Below the pieces are notes generated by a model. That model ran no database searches. It saw only the letters and a program-made list of their open reading frames with translations, and was not told the origin of the DNA. Both the position numbers and the translations under genes were made by a program. This document shows, piece by piece, positions 39,026 through 48,022 of a stretch of 64,000 nt of DNA; within the stretch, counting starts at the first letter, position 1; every line of letters starts with the position of its first letter. The stretch comes from Phyllobacterium sp. T1293 (lineage in GTDB: Bacteria; Pseudomonadota; Alphaproteobacteria; Rhizobiales; Rhizobiaceae): the NCBI RefSeq assembly GCF_020731415.2, contig NZ_CP088273.1:2423001-2487000 (forward strand), in the 5' to 3' direction.

Positions 39026-40072
39026 TCAGTTCGAAACCAGAACGCGGATAGAAAAGACGTCGATCGCCTTGCCGGTACGGGCAATATCCGAGTTGATCTT
39101 GATGAAACCGCCAGCAGCGGGCTTTTTGCCTTCAGGGAATTGCAACTCGAACAGATATTCATTGCTCGCATCGGTGACATCGTAGCGCTTGCGTCCGCAA
39201 TCACCGAGCGTACCGAAATCGCAGCTCACAGCCATTTGTGTGGCGGAGCCGTCCTCGGCTTTGGCGATAATGTCAAAGATGGCGTGCTTTCCCGCCAGTT
39301 GCTGAAGCACACCCTGCCCGACCTGGAAGGTAATATCATCATTCTCGCCGGGTGACTTGATCCGCACGAACTTCTGCACATTGTCGCCTGCAACGCTGGC
39401 TGTCGCCCGGCCTGCCATCGAAACACGGGTCATATCAGCCGGATCGAAAATCGAAATCCAGCTGCCATCCGCGGAAAGTTGCCCTTCCTTCATCGGCTCA
39501 TGGCTGCCCACAGCAGGGCCACCGCTCGATGCTGGCGGTGTGCTACCAGATGGCTTCGAATTGATCAGGCCCGATGCAACAAGCCACAGCAAACCGATTG
39601 CAACCAGCAGTATCGCAAAAATGATGATGAATTTGGTAAGACCACGCGCCTTCTGATGTTCACGTGTCTTCTTCACCCGCGGCTGATTATAGGCAGGACG
39701 GTAATTATCAGCGCGGTTGTTATCTGTAGGGCCAAGATCGGAATCGAGCGATGCATCCATGGATGGCTCAACGCGGCCAGATGCCGCCTGTCGCCGCTGC
39801 GCAGGCTCTGGCGAAATGGATGGCTCGCGCCGCTCCACAACGGGCTCCGGCGCGCCGCGCGAAGGGTTGCGGGCTTCACCTTCAATGCGGGTAATTGCGG
39901 CTTTCAGGCGTTCGCGACGTTCCTCGCGCTCTGCTTCATCGAGCGCACCATTGGCGGTCAGGGAGCGTTCGTGCGCTGTCCACGCCGATTCGTAAATCTT
40001 CTGGCGAACGGCAGGATTACTCACATCCGCTTTGGCGAAAGCATTCCGGATGGCTTGTTCAATCGCTTCCAA
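39026..40072 (-). CDS. Single-pass membrane protein with periplasmic beta domain, unknown function
   Basis: 348 residues. The cytoplasmic N-terminus (1-140) is charged and helical at first (EAIEQAIRNAFAKADVSNPAVRQKIYESAW) and then disordered and Arg/Pro-rich. A basic segment (KKTREHQKAR) precedes one membrane helix (about 148-170). After a Ser/Pro linker comes a beta-rich domain (210-348) with FVRIKSPGENDDITFQV and a CDFGTLGDCGRKRYDV disulfide candidate, possibly carbohydrate-binding-like. No other start suits: the frame begins at TTG 40072 with AGGGGA nine bases upstream. This type is common in Rhizobiales as an uncharacterised protein. It leads the unit with the TPR-methyltransferase. Confidence 0.75.
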   Translation of the reverse strand: MEAIEQAIRNAFAKADVSNPAVRQKIYESAWTAHERSLTANGALDEAEREERRERLKAAITRIEGEARNPSRGAPEPVVERREPSISPEPAQRRQAASGRVEPSMDASLDSDLGPTDNNRADNYRPAYNQPRVKKTREHQKARGLTKFIIIFAILLVAIGLLWLVASGLINSKPSGSTPPASSGGPAVGSHEPMKEGQLSADGSWISIFDPADMTRVSMAGRATASVAGDNVQKFVRIKSPGENDDITFQVGQGVLQQLAGKHAIFDIIAKAEDGSATQMAVSCDFGTLGDCGRKRYDVTDASNEYLFELQFPEGKKPAAGGFIKINSDIARTGKAIDVFSIRVLVSN

Positions 40073-40111
40073 CTGGACGATTTCCCCTTCAAAGCAGCTC
40101 GTATGACCGGG

Positions 40112-40190
40112 CTAGTGGAACGAATTTGACATTCGCGACCCATTTGACATCACCCGGAATATGCGAATGTCAAATTCAAAGTTCCACTAG
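40112..40190. repeat. Palindromic repeat A (TAGTGG-ended)
   Basis: CTAGTGGAAC-GAATTTGACA onward (40112-40136) is the inverted copy of 40163-40190, except that the right arm has an extra AAA. The arms are about 25 bases; the 26-base centre has a second ATTTGACAT. Same design as the neighbour at 40205-40279. Confidence 0.85.
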
Positions 40191-40204
40191 AATCATAGAC
40201 TTGA

Positions 40205-40279
40205 TAGTGGTCCTTTGATCCTGGCATTTGCCTTGCTGGTTCGTATCAAAGGGTTGCAAATGCCAGAATCGGACCACTA
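40205..40279. repeat. Palindromic repeat B (TAGTGG-ended)
   Basis: TAGTGGTCC-TTT-GATC-CTGGCATTTGC (40205-40231) inverts to GCAAATGCCAG-AATC-GGACCACTA (40256-40279). One arm has an extra TTT, exactly as in repeat A. The rest of the 337-base gap (40280-40409) holds no recognised gene. Confidence 0.85.
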
Positions 40280-40409
40280 CGCATAGACGATTTAACTGCT
40301 TATTCAAGACTACCGCGGCGCAATGATGGCGGTTTTCGTCCTAAGTGATGCTCATTTCAAACAAGTCTCACCCGGCAGCTGTGTGAGCGCGTTGCCGGGT
40401 GAACAATAT

Positions 40410-41207
40410 TCAGATGAAGCGGCTGAGAAATGCCCGTGTGCGCGGATGTTGCGGATTGCCGAGAACATCTTCGGGTTTGCCCTGTTCGACGATATAGCCA
40501 CCATCCATGAAGACCACCCGGTCAGCAGCCTCCCGCGCAAATCCGATTTCGTGGGTGACAACGATCATGGTAAGCCCCTGATCAGCGAGATCACGCATGG
40601 TCGCCAGCACCTCGCCGACAAGCTCCGGGTCAAGTGCCGAGGTCGGTTCATCGAATAACATCAGCTTCGGCCTGATCGCCAAGGCTCTTGCAATGGCGAT
40701 GCGCTGTTGCTGTCCACCCGACAATTGCCGGGGATAGGCGTCCGCCTTGTGCGTGAGCCCGACGCGCGCCAGCAGTTCCATCGCCAGTTCGGTGGCCGCC
40801 TTGCGGCTTTGTTTGTGTACACCAATGGGTGCTTCGATGATGTTCTGCAGGGCAGTCATGTGCGGATAGAGATTGAACTGCTGGAACACCATCCCGATCT
40901 GCCGCCGCTGGACAGCGATAGCCCGTGCAGGAAGTTTGTTGAGGCGTCCATTGCGCAGGGAATAGCCGATCTGTTCGCCAGCAACGACAATCGAGCCCCG
41001 GTTGATCGTTTCCAGATGATTGATACAGCGCAGAAAGGTCGATTTACCTGAACCGGAAGGACCGAGAACAACCACAACCTCACCCGGAGCGACGTCAAGA
41101 TCGATCCCCTTCAACACCTCCACGTCGCCGAAGGACTTGTGGACATTGCGGGCCCGCACCAGTGCATCGCCGGGTTCTGTGCCATTCATTGAAAATTGCG
41201 CAGTCAT
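40410..41207 (-). CDS. Polar amino acid ABC transporter ATP-binding protein
   Basis: 265 residues, GlnQ/HisP type. Walker [10 protein letters not shown] (near 50), Q loop [13 protein letters not shown], signature [15 protein letters not shown], Walker [21 protein letters not shown] and the switch His in [15 protein letters not shown] are all intact. The N-terminal 17 residues are an ordinary extension. ATG 41207 overlaps the permease stop by four bases (ATGA). Last gene of a five-gene leftward operon; it powers import of the ligand bound by the 43065-start binding protein. Confidence 0.95.
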   Translation of the reverse strand: MTAQFSMNGTEPGDALVRARNVHKSFGDVEVLKGIDLDVAPGEVVVVLGPSGSGKSTFLRCINHLETINRGSIVVAGEQIGYSLRNGRLNKLPARAIAVQRRQIGMVFQQFNLYPHMTALQNIIEAPIGVHKQSRKAATELAMELLARVGLTHKADAYPRQLSGGQQQRIAIARALAIRPKLMLFDEPTSALDPELVGEVLATMRDLADQGLTMIVVTHEIGFAREAADRVVFMDGGYIVEQGKPEDVLGNPQHPRTRAFLSRFI

Positions 41208-42172
41208 TTGCTCATCTCCTGCGACAGGGCTGGAACGGCTTCTGCAGCAACGGCAACAACCTTTTCCTGCTTCTTTATGGTGGAAGAACCGCGTTCACCG
41301 CGACCGTAATAGCGCTCGATGAAGCCCTGTCCGATATTGAGGATTGATGTGATGAACAGATACCAGATCACGGCAACCATCAGCATCGGAATGACCTCGA
41401 AGGTTCGGTTGTAAACAGCCTGCACCGAGTAGAGCAGGTCAGCCATGGCAATAACGCTGACAAGCGATGTTGCCTTGATCATGCTGATCAACTGATTGCC
41501 TGTGGGCGGCACGATGGAGCGCATGGCTTGCGGAATAATGATACGCCGCAGCGCACGCGTGCGCGTCATGCCAAAAGCTTCGGTGGTTTCGATCTGGCCC
41601 TTGTCAACGGACAGAAGTCCACCGCGAATGATCTCGGCCATATAGGCAGCCTCGTTCAAGGCAAGCCCGGCAATAGCCGCGGTCATTGGCGTAATGAGGT
41701 CGTTGGTATTCCAGCTGGCCAGCGTCGGACCGAAGGGAATCGCAATGGAAATTTCCGGGAACAGCGTCGAAAGATTGTACCAGAAAATAAGCTGGACCAG
41801 CAGCGGTGTGCCGCGAAAGAACCAGATGTAAAGACCCGCAAGCGAGCTGGCGAGGCGGTCATTTGACATGCGGGCAATGGCAAGAATGAGCCCTATGACA
41901 ACGCCAATCGCCATGGCAACAACGGTCAGACCCAAGGTGACATAAAGGCCGCGCAAAACAGTCGCTTCGGTGAACCACTGAAACACAACAGGCCAACCGA
42001 AATTCTGATTATTGGCAATGATCCAGAGAAAGTTCGCGGCAACGAGAAGCGTTATGCCCCACAGCAGCCAGCGATCCGTGCGAAAAGGCCGATGCGCATT
42101 CGCCACATCGCGAAGTGCAGCCTCTGCATCGCCCGTTATGGGCGACGCCAGTGTTTGCGTGTTCTGGCTCAT
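41204..42172 (-). CDS. Polar amino acid ABC transporter permease
   Basis: 322 residues, HisM/GlnP type. A ~25-residue cytoplasmic N-terminus precedes five or six membrane helices. The core is [22 protein letters not shown] (near 95), the family [16 protein letters not shown] segment (near 138-153), [25 protein letters not shown] with the EAA-loop ATPase contact, and [19 protein letters not shown]. It overlaps both neighbours by four bases. With only one permease gene, it probably works as a homodimer. Confidence 0.94.
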   Translation of the reverse strand: MSQNTQTLASPITGDAEAALRDVANAHRPFRTDRWLLWGITLLVAANFLWIIANNQNFGWPVVFQWFTEATVLRGLYVTLGLTVVAMAIGVVIGLILAIARMSNDRLASSLAGLYIWFFRGTPLLVQLIFWYNLSTLFPEISIAIPFGPTLASWNTNDLITPMTAAIAGLALNEAAYMAEIIRGGLLSVDKGQIETTEAFGMTRTRALRRIIIPQAMRSIVPPTGNQLISMIKATSLVSVIAMADLLYSVQAVYNRTFEVIPMLMVAVIWYLFITSILNIGQGFIERYYGRGERGSSTIKKQEKVVAVAAEAVPALSQEMSK

Positions 42173-43065
42173 TTTGCAGCTTTACCGGCGAGATTGATCC
42201 CCGGCTCCTTCAACATGTTCTTCTCAAGGCCCCACTTCTTCAAAATGGCGGCATAGGTGCCATTATCCATCAGGGTCTTGATGCTTTCCACCAGTATGGG
42301 GCCAAGTGGCGAACCCTTGGCGACCACCGCTCCCTGAAAAATATCGTCAAAGCCGTTCTTCAGGCCCGTGCCTGTCAATTCGAGCTGACCATTGGCCTGC
42401 TCGACGAAATAGATCAGCGGGGCCTGCGAGGAGAAGAAGGCGTCGGAACGCTTGGAGCGAACAGCCAGAATAGAAGTCGGCTGGTCAGTAAAGGACTGGA
42501 CTTCGATAGCTGGTTTGCTGTCCTTCAGGCATTTTTCTGCCTGTTCCTTGATGACTTTTTCAGCCGAACCGCCAGCCATGACGGCAATACGGCTACCGCA
42601 GGTGTTGTCCAGCGAAGTAATGCCCTTGGGGTTGCCCTTCTGCACGGCGAACACCACGAACTCCTGTACGTAGTCAACGAAATCATTGGCAGCCTGACGC
42701 GATGGATAATCACCAACCGGCCCCATGGCGAACTGGTACCGCCCGGAATTGACGCCGCTCAGGAGTGCGGGAAGACCACTGACCGTCGCATGTTTGATCC
42801 CGACGCCCCACAATTCACCGACAGCCTTGGTCAAATCGGCGCTGGCACCCTCCATCTCTGTATTGCCGGTGACAATCTCATAGGGCGGAAAGGAACCATT
42901 GTTAACGGAAGTGATGCTGCCAGCCTTGCGGATTTCCTCCGGCAACTTGGCGCGAAGCGCCTCATTGATAGTCTGTTTGGCAATAGCCACCTCCGCAGCC
43001 ATTGCAGGTGCAGCGAACAGAGTTGCCGCAAACAATGCAGTATAGGTCAGGTGTTTGAATTTCAT
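42169..43065 (-). CDS. Amino acid ABC transporter substrate-binding protein
   Basis: 298 residues from ATG 43065 (AGGGGAA upstream; 38 earlier open codons are rejected because the signal peptide starts here). Signal peptide MKFKHLTYTALFAATLFAAPAMAA, then a family 3 binding fold: SVNNGSFPPYEIVTGNTEMEGASADLTKAVGELW, GPVGDYPSRQAANDFVDYV, and CGSRIAVMAGGSAEKVIKEQAEKCL with a conserved disulfide pair. The ligand is unknown; FPPYEI replaces the usual aromatic-rich YPPF motif. Third gene of the operon after the nitrilase and decarboxylase-like genes. Confidence 0.93.
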   Translation of the reverse strand: MKFKHLTYTALFAATLFAAPAMAAEVAIAKQTINEALRAKLPEEIRKAGSITSVNNGSFPPYEIVTGNTEMEGASADLTKAVGELWGVGIKHATVSGLPALLSGVNSGRYQFAMGPVGDYPSRQAANDFVDYVQEFVVFAVQKGNPKGITSLDNTCGSRIAVMAGGSAEKVIKEQAEKCLKDSKPAIEVQSFTDQPTSILAVRSKRSDAFFSSQAPLIYFVEQANGQLELTGTGLKNGFDDIFQGAVVAKGSPLGPILVESIKTLMDNGTYAAILKKWGLEKNMLKEPGINLAGKAAK

Positions 43066-43105
43066 TGTCGTTCCCCTTTTTATTATCTTTGAATGGGTAT
43101 GGTGT

Positions 43106-43906
43106 TCAGTTGGCCGCATCGGCCAGTTCAGGCCGGGCAAAGCGGCGATTGGCCAGAACCGGCAGGATCGCACGGGCATGGCTTATCCGCTTTGGATCAA
43201 TATCCGCGAAGATGAGTGACGGGCCTTCCCCTGCCCGCACAACGGCCACACCCAGCGGGTCGACCACCATGCTCGCACCGATATTGCGCTCGCCGCACTC
43301 GCCGACGGCGACGATATAGCAGGTGTTTTCCAGCGCCCGCGCCGTCACCAGCACCTCCCAATGGGCCTCCTTGCCGGGGCCTTTGACCCATGCGGCTGGC
43401 AGAATCAGCACATCGGCACCATCAACCGCATGACGGCGAGCCAGTTCAGGAAAGCGCAAATCATAACAGGTCATGAGGCCTAGTTTGAGCCCTGCGATTT
43501 CGATCAAGCCCGGGATTTCACCGCCCGGCTGCACATTGGTCGATTCCTTGGCGGCAAAAGCGTCATAAAGATGAAGCTTCAGATATTGCGCGACGATCTC
43601 GCCGCCGCGAATTGTCACCAGATTATTGAAGACGCGCTGACCACCGGTTGGCACATGTATGCACATCATCACAGTCATATCGCTGTTCCGGCTTTCCGCC
43701 AGCAACTGGGTCATGAACGGACCATCCAGCGGCTGCGCCGTTTTGAGCACAATATCGGGATCAGTTATGTCGCGGGCAAGAATACCTTCCGGCAATACCA
43801 GAAGATCAGCACCACCAGCATGGGCGTCACGCATCAGCTGCGTGCAGATATCGGCATTTTCCTGCCAGACCTTGCTTACGGCGAACTGCCCCAGCGCGAC
43901 CCTCAT
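43106..43906 (-). CDS. Nitrilase-superfamily carbon-nitrogen hydrolase
   Basis: 266 residues. The Glu-Lys-Cys catalytic triad is visible as LVLPEGI (Glu near 40), QYLKLHLYD (Lys near 113) and LMTCYDLRFPELARR (Cys near 146). These enzymes hydrolyse amides or nitriles. The sequence resembles the Nit/RamA-like omega- or R-amidase group rather than true nitrilases. It overlaps the previous gene by four bases (ATGA) and precedes the transporter by 40 bases, so it probably processes the imported compound or a derivative. Its substrate is unknown. Confidence 0.92.
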   Translation of the reverse strand: MRVALGQFAVSKVWQENADICTQLMRDAHAGGADLLVLPEGILARDITDPDIVLKTAQPLDGPFMTQLLAESRNSDMTVMMCIHVPTGGQRVFNNLVTIRGGEIVAQYLKLHLYDAFAAKESTNVQPGGEIPGLIEIAGLKLGLMTCYDLRFPELARRHAVDGADVLILPAAWVKGPGKEAHWEVLVTARALENTCYIVAVGECGERNIGASMVVDPLGVAVVRAGEGPSLIFADIDPKRISHARAILPVLANRRFARPELADAAN

Positions 43907-44898
43907 GCCGGAACTCCCGCATGGCTGGTTGCGCCAGATGACTGGCTAGTTTGATGTGGAAAAAGATCGGTGGGCGACAGAAGCATTGGTGTCAGTCCTT
44001 GCAGGTGCAGTTGTTCGGCAAAATCTGCGATCATCCGTTCATTGGCGGCAAAACCGCTATCGTTCCAGCTGGCGGGCAAATCTCGCGCAACATGACCGAG
44101 TTCGTCGATGATCCACGGCGTGGTGTCGGCATATTTGCGGCGTTTTTCCAGCCAGACGCGCTGGGATTCATCAAGCAGATTGCTCAGCTCTTCCGGCAGC
44201 CAGGGGTGTTCGGCGACAAAGGAGGCCTTGAGGCCCAGAAGGTGCATGCCGGGGATGTAACCAACTTCGTGGAAATAGGCGAGTTCTTCAGTGCGGAAAT
44301 CCGTCAGCACATGGCGGAATTTGGAATCAGGACCAAAAAAACCTTCCGGCATGAATGGCGTGAACACGGCGTCAAGTTCGCCGGTTTCCAGCAACTGCAT
44401 CATCGGGCGCTCGCCCGGCACCGCTTCAATACGACCGGGACGGCCAAAACCATCGAGCCTGTCGGTGATGGGATGCGCCTCTGTCAGTCGCCCGGCAAAC
44501 CAGAACGCGTCCTCAATGCCGACACCCGCATGGGAGAGCGCAGCGCGGGTCCATGTGTTGCCCGAGTCGCGCCAGCCGGTGACGCCGATCTTCTTGCCTG
44601 CCAGATGCTCAAGCCGGGTAATCGGATTGTTTTTCGCCGTGATGACACAGCGATGGCGGAAACCGCGCATGACGAAATTTGGAACACCAATAACATCCGT
44701 CTCACCAGTGGCCCGCCCAGATGCGTAGCGGCTGAACGACATTTCGGCGGCATCATGATGCGGATCAGCCGCAACATTACCGACAAGCGTGCCAACGCGG
44801 TCGACTTTGACATCAAGCCTGTCCGAAGTGACATCCCCCAACGCCAATGGCGTATAATAATCCCAATCGCGAACGGCCAATCGAACAGTGATACGCAA
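43903..44898 (-). CDS. 4,5-dihydroxyphthalate decarboxylase-like / substrate-binding-fold protein
   Basis: 331 residues, no signal peptide, so probably cytoplasmic. The fold is that of periplasmic binding proteins, with the pattern of the Pht5/4,5-dihydroxyphthalate decarboxylase-like family: LAVRDWDYYTPLALGDV at the start, AAEMSFSRYASGR, IGVPNFVMRGFRHRC, LAGKKIGVTGWRDSGNTWTRAAL, then LDAVFTPFMPEGFF. It may be an enzyme or a cytoplasmic binding protein; the similarity supports both annotations. The start is TTG 44898 with GAGGA seven bases upstream; the nearby ATG 44903 is out of frame. First gene of the operon, divergent from the MocR regulator. Confidence 0.8.
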   Translation of the reverse strand: MRITVRLAVRDWDYYTPLALGDVTSDRLDVKVDRVGTLVGNVAADPHHDAAEMSFSRYASGRATGETDVIGVPNFVMRGFRHRCVITAKNNPITRLEHLAGKKIGVTGWRDSGNTWTRAALSHAGVGIEDAFWFAGRLTEAHPITDRLDGFGRPGRIEAVPGERPMMQLLETGELDAVFTPFMPEGFFGPDSKFRHVLTDFRTEELAYFHEVGYIPGMHLLGLKASFVAEHPWLPEELSNLLDESQRVWLEKRRKYADTTPWIIDELGHVARDLPASWNDSGFAANERMIADFAEQLHLQGLTPMLLSPTDLFPHQTSQSSGATSHAGVPA

Positions 44899-44939
44899 GA
44901 CATTTCCTCATTGCATTTTCGGTTTTCATGAGGGAAGCT

Positions 44940-44987
44940 AAATGTTCATTATTGACTGATCAAATTCTTTTACGTTACTGAACATTT
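44940..44987. promoter_or_regulatory. Inverted repeat operator between MocR gene and operon
   Basis: AAATGTTCA at 44940-44948 and TGAACATTT at 44979-44987 are perfect 9-base inverted repeats with centre spacing of 30, inside the 104-base divergent promoter region. They are candidate binding sites for the adjacent MocR protein. Confidence 0.5.
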
Positions 44988-45002
44988 AAAAGAGGGACAG
45001 AA

Positions 45003-46343
45003 ATGAGCGAATTGGCCTCCGTTCAGTGGTTTGCCGAGAAATTGAGTGACCGAACGATGCGCGGCATCGCCGTTGAGACCAGCGCGCTGATCCGCGCTGG
45101 GGCCATACCCGTGGGCACCAAACTGCCTGCTATCCGCGACCTCGCCTACACACTCGGCGTCAGCCCGGCCACGGTCTCGGAAGCCTGGAGCGAATTGCGG
45201 CGGCAGAAGATCATCACCGGGCGCGGGCGCAACGGCACATGGGTCAGCGGCGACCGCATCGCGCCAAAGCCCCTGCGGCTGGCCAGTTCAGGCGATTACG
45301 GCGATGGCGTGCTCAACCTTGCCATCGCATCCCCCGATGTCAGGCTGCTTCCGCCATTGGCAGAAGCATTGCAACATGGAGCGACAGCAGAAGCACTCAA
45401 CAGCTATGAGCGCGTCCCCATCCTTCCCGAATTGCAGGCTGCCGTTGCACCAAACTGGCCCTATAAACCGGAGGCATTTCTTGCCACCAATGGCGGCTAC
45501 AATGCGGTCTATGCGCTTTTGCACGCGCTCGTTATGCCGGGGTCATTCGTGGCGATTGAAGAGCCGACCGCTCTTCGGCTTCTCGATATTCTTGAGGACC
45601 TCGGCGCTTACATACTGCCCGTCGCATGCGATGAAAACGGGCCATTACCGGAGGCTCTTGCCGAGGTTCTCATGCGCAAGCCCGCCGCTTTCCTCTTCCA
45701 GCCACGCACCCATGCGGTAACAGGGCGCGGTGTCAGCCATGACAGATTTGCCGCGCTTGGCGATGTGCTTGCCGACAGTGACACGCTTATTATCGAAGAT
45801 GACGGTGTAGGCGATATCTCGTCTCTGCCCCCGATCAGTCTGGGCGATCGTTTTCCGGGCCGGGTGATCCATATTGTCTCCTACTCGAAATCACTCGGTC
45901 CCGATCTGCGGCTTGCGGTTCTCTCAAGCTCGACGCGGATTGTCGAACAGATTCAATCTTACCGCAGTTTCAGTGCGGGCTGGACCAGCCGTGTGCTGCA
46001 ATCAGCCGTTGCGTTCCTTATCAATGATGACGCAACGCAGGCGAGCTTGCAGCGGGCAAAGGCGATCTATCGGCAACGGCGCGATGGGCTGATGCAGGCG
46101 CTGCGGGAACGCAGTGTTCATCTGGCGGGGGGCGAAGGGTTCAGCCTGTGGGTTCCCGTTGCATCGGAGCAGTTTGCGCTGGTAACACTTGCCGCACGAG
46201 GCATCGCTGTCGGCATCGGCCGCAAATATGTGGTGAACCCGTCACCCCATATCCGCGTTGCCACCAGCATCTTGCGCGAGCGGCAGGATGAGGTTGCCGA
46301 TGCGATAGCCCTTGCGGTGAGGCACCCGGATCATCTTTACTGA
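45003..46343 (+). CDS. MocR-family regulator (GntR winged helix plus aminotransferase-like domain)
   Basis: 446 residues. The winged-helix domain (about 15-80) has TKLPAIRDLAYTLGVSPATVSEAWSELRRQKII and GRGRNGTWV. It is followed by a fold-type I PLP domain: ATNGGYNAVYALLHALVMPG, FLFQPRTHAVTGRGVS, IEDDGVGD, and the PLP Lys in IHIVSYSKSLGPDLRLAVLS. MocR proteins sense PLP or amino-compound ligands and often control a divergent operon. Here it faces the uptake/amidase operon, and an inverted repeat lies between them. GAGGG lies upstream of ATG 45003. Confidence 0.93.
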   Translation: MSELASVQWFAEKLSDRTMRGIAVETSALIRAGAIPVGTKLPAIRDLAYTLGVSPATVSEAWSELRRQKIITGRGRNGTWVSGDRIAPKPLRLASSGDYGDGVLNLAIASPDVRLLPPLAEALQHGATAEALNSYERVPILPELQAAVAPNWPYKPEAFLATNGGYNAVYALLHALVMPGSFVAIEEPTALRLLDILEDLGAYILPVACDENGPLPEALAEVLMRKPAAFLFQPRTHAVTGRGVSHDRFAALGDVLADSDTLIIEDDGVGDISSLPPISLGDRFPGRVIHIVSYSKSLGPDLRLAVLSSSTRIVEQIQSYRSFSAGWTSRVLQSAVAFLINDDATQASLQRAKAIYRQRRDGLMQALRERSVHLAGGEGFSLWVPVASEQFALVTLAARGIAVGIGRKYVVNPSPHIRVATSILRERQDEVADAIALAVRHPDHLY

Positions 46344-46436
46344 CGCTGGAGCGCGTCCGGTCACGTGGCTTTGATTACGCGGGAACATCAGCCACAACCT
46401 TTCGCTTGATCACGGCACGCGGTCTGCTAAAAAGAG

Positions 46437-46460
46437 TTACGTTTACGGAAACGTCAAAAT
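46437..46460. promoter_or_regulatory. Second copy of the beta-oxidation-type operator
   Basis: TTACGTTT-ACGG-AAACGTCAAAAT, core ACGTTT..4..AAACGT at 46439-46454. The right arm plus flank (AAACGTCAAAATTT) is identical to the arm of the operator at 32418-32449; the left arm is diverged. It ends 20 bases before the flavin oxidoreductase ATG. Confidence 0.7.
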
Positions 46461-46481
46461 TTGTTCCATGGGAGGAAAAAC

Positions 46482-47444
46482 ATGGCATTGCCCGAAATCC
46501 TGACGAAGAAGCTGCGCATTCCTGTTGTTGGTGCACCGCTGTTCATCATTTCGCATCCAGCGCTTGTGCTGGCGCAATGCAAGGCCGGCGTTGTCGGCTC
46601 CTTCCCGGCCCTCAATGCCCGTCCCGAAGCTCAACTCGACGAATGGCTGGCCGAGATCACCGAGGGCCTGCGCGATCACGACACCAAGAACCCGGACCGT
46701 CCCGCCGCGCCCTTCGCCGTCAACCAGATCGTCCACCGCTCCAACAAGCGGCTGGAACATGATCTGTCGATGTGCGTGAAGTATAAGGTGCCGATTGTCA
46801 TTTCCTCCCTTGGCGCGGTGCCCGAAGTCAATGCGGCCATCCATTCCTATGGCGGGATCGTGCTGCATGACATTATCAACAACCGCCATGCCAATTCGGC
46901 CATCCGCAAGGGTGCGGACGGGCTGATTGCTGTTGCTGCCGGTGCTGGCGGCCATGCGGGGCCGCTTTCGCCCTTCGCGCTCATTCAGGAAATCCGCGAA
47001 TGGTTTGACGGGCCGCTGCTGCTCTCAGGCGCCATTGCTACCGGCAAAGCGGTGCTGGCGGCGCAGGCGATGGGCGCTGATCTTGCCTATATCGGCTCGC
47101 CCTTCATTGCGACGACCGAAGCGCGGGCTGTCGACGGCTATAAGCAGATGATTGTCGATTCCGCCTCGTCGGATATTGTCTATTCCAATTATTTCACCGG
47201 CATCCACGGCAATTATCTGAAGCCATCCATCACCAATTCTGGCATGGACCCGGATCACCTGCCGGAAGCCGATCCATCCAAGATGGATTTTGAAGCGGCA
47301 ACAACAGGCGCCAAGGCGTGGAAAGACATCTGGGGTTGCGGTCAGGGCATCGGTGCCATCAAGGAAATCGTCGGCGCTGGCGATCTCGTTGACAGGCTGG
47401 AGCGCGAATATCGCGAGGCCAAAGCCAAGCTTTGCGCCGCCTAG
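46482..47444 (+). CDS. NAD(P)H-dependent flavin oxidoreductase, nitronate monooxygenase family
   Basis: 320 residues from ATG 46482 (GGGAGG upstream). FMN-binding TIM barrel: RIPVVGAPLFIISHPALVLAQCKAGVVGSFPALNAR at the start, PFAVNQIVHRSNKRLEHDL, VIVIAAGAGGHAGPLSPFALI-like motif with GGHAG near 160, LLSGAIATGKAVLAAQAMGADLAYIGSPF for phosphate binding, and the family end WKDIWGCGQGIG. Related proteins oxidise nitronates or reduce enoyl or quinone substrates; this variant is often encoded with acyl-CoA genes. Its operator matches that of the beta-oxidation operon, which suggests a role in acyl-CoA metabolism. Confidence 0.9.
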   Translation: MALPEILTKKLRIPVVGAPLFIISHPALVLAQCKAGVVGSFPALNARPEAQLDEWLAEITEGLRDHDTKNPDRPAAPFAVNQIVHRSNKRLEHDLSMCVKYKVPIVISSLGAVPEVNAAIHSYGGIVLHDIINNRHANSAIRKGADGLIAVAAGAGGHAGPLSPFALIQEIREWFDGPLLLSGAIATGKAVLAAQAMGADLAYIGSPFIATTEARAVDGYKQMIVDSASSDIVYSNYFTGIHGNYLKPSITNSGMDPDHLPEADPSKMDFEAATTGAKAWKDIWGCGQGIGAIKEIVGAGDLVDRLEREYREAKAKLCAA

Positions 47445-47474
47445 AACATCCTACTGTCCATTGGGGGCGATGTT

Positions 47475-47993
47475 CTAACGCGGTGCATCCCTGTCGAGCG
47501 TGATCTGCATAAATGTCAGATCAAGCCATTTGCCGAATTTGGTTCCCACTTCAGGCATATGGCCAACGCTCTGAAAGCCCAATTTTTCATGCAGGCGGAT
47601 GGACGCTTCGTTGCCGGATTCAATTCCGGCAACCATCACATGCTTGCCAAGCGCGCGGGCCCTGTCGATCAGCGCCAGCATCAGCACCTTGCCAATGCCG
47701 CCGCCCCGCGCTGTTTTGTTGACATAAACCGAATGCTCTACCGTGTGGCGATAACCATCAAAGGTGCGCCAGTCGCCAAATGAGGCATAGCCGGTGACAT
47801 TGCCTGCCTCATCCACACTGACGAGCACCGGAAACCCCCTGGATTGCCTGTCCGCCATCCATGCCCTGCGGTTGGCAAGATCAACCTGCGTTTCGTTCCA
47901 GATCGCCAGTGTGTTCGCCACCGCATCATTATAAATTTCGAGAATGGCAGGTAGATCACCTTCACTGGCCTCACGCACAATCACAACTTGCAT
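47475..47993 (-). CDS. GNAT acetyltransferase (phosphinothricin acetyltransferase-like)
   Basis: 172 residues, one GNAT domain. VREASEGDLPAILEIYNDAVANTLAIWNET matches the start of Pat/Bar-like enzymes, GYASFGDWRTFDGYRHTVEHSVYV the central strands, and RGGGIGKVLMLALIDRARALG the acetyl-CoA loop, with EASIRLHEKLGFQSVGHMPEVGTKFGKWLDLTFMQ closing. The Pat/Bar-like pattern suggests acetylation of a small amine such as methionine sulfone or phosphinothricin. It shares a 29-base divergent region with the XRE-cupin gene, so the two are probably co-regulated. Confidence 0.9.
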   Translation of the reverse strand: MQVVIVREASEGDLPAILEIYNDAVANTLAIWNETQVDLANRRAWMADRQSRGFPVLVSVDEAGNVTGYASFGDWRTFDGYRHTVEHSVYVNKTARGGGIGKVLMLALIDRARALGKHVMVAGIESGNEASIRLHEKLGFQSVGHMPEVGTKFGKWLDLTFMQITLDRDAPR

Positions 47994-48022
47994 CCTTCCG
48001 GTCTGTCTACTATAGTTTCAAT

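Noticed and set aside
43951..44931. 326-residue plus-strand frame opposite the decarboxylase-like gene
   Set aside because: The minus-strand protein has a recognisable fold, a ribosome site and operon overlap; this one has none.
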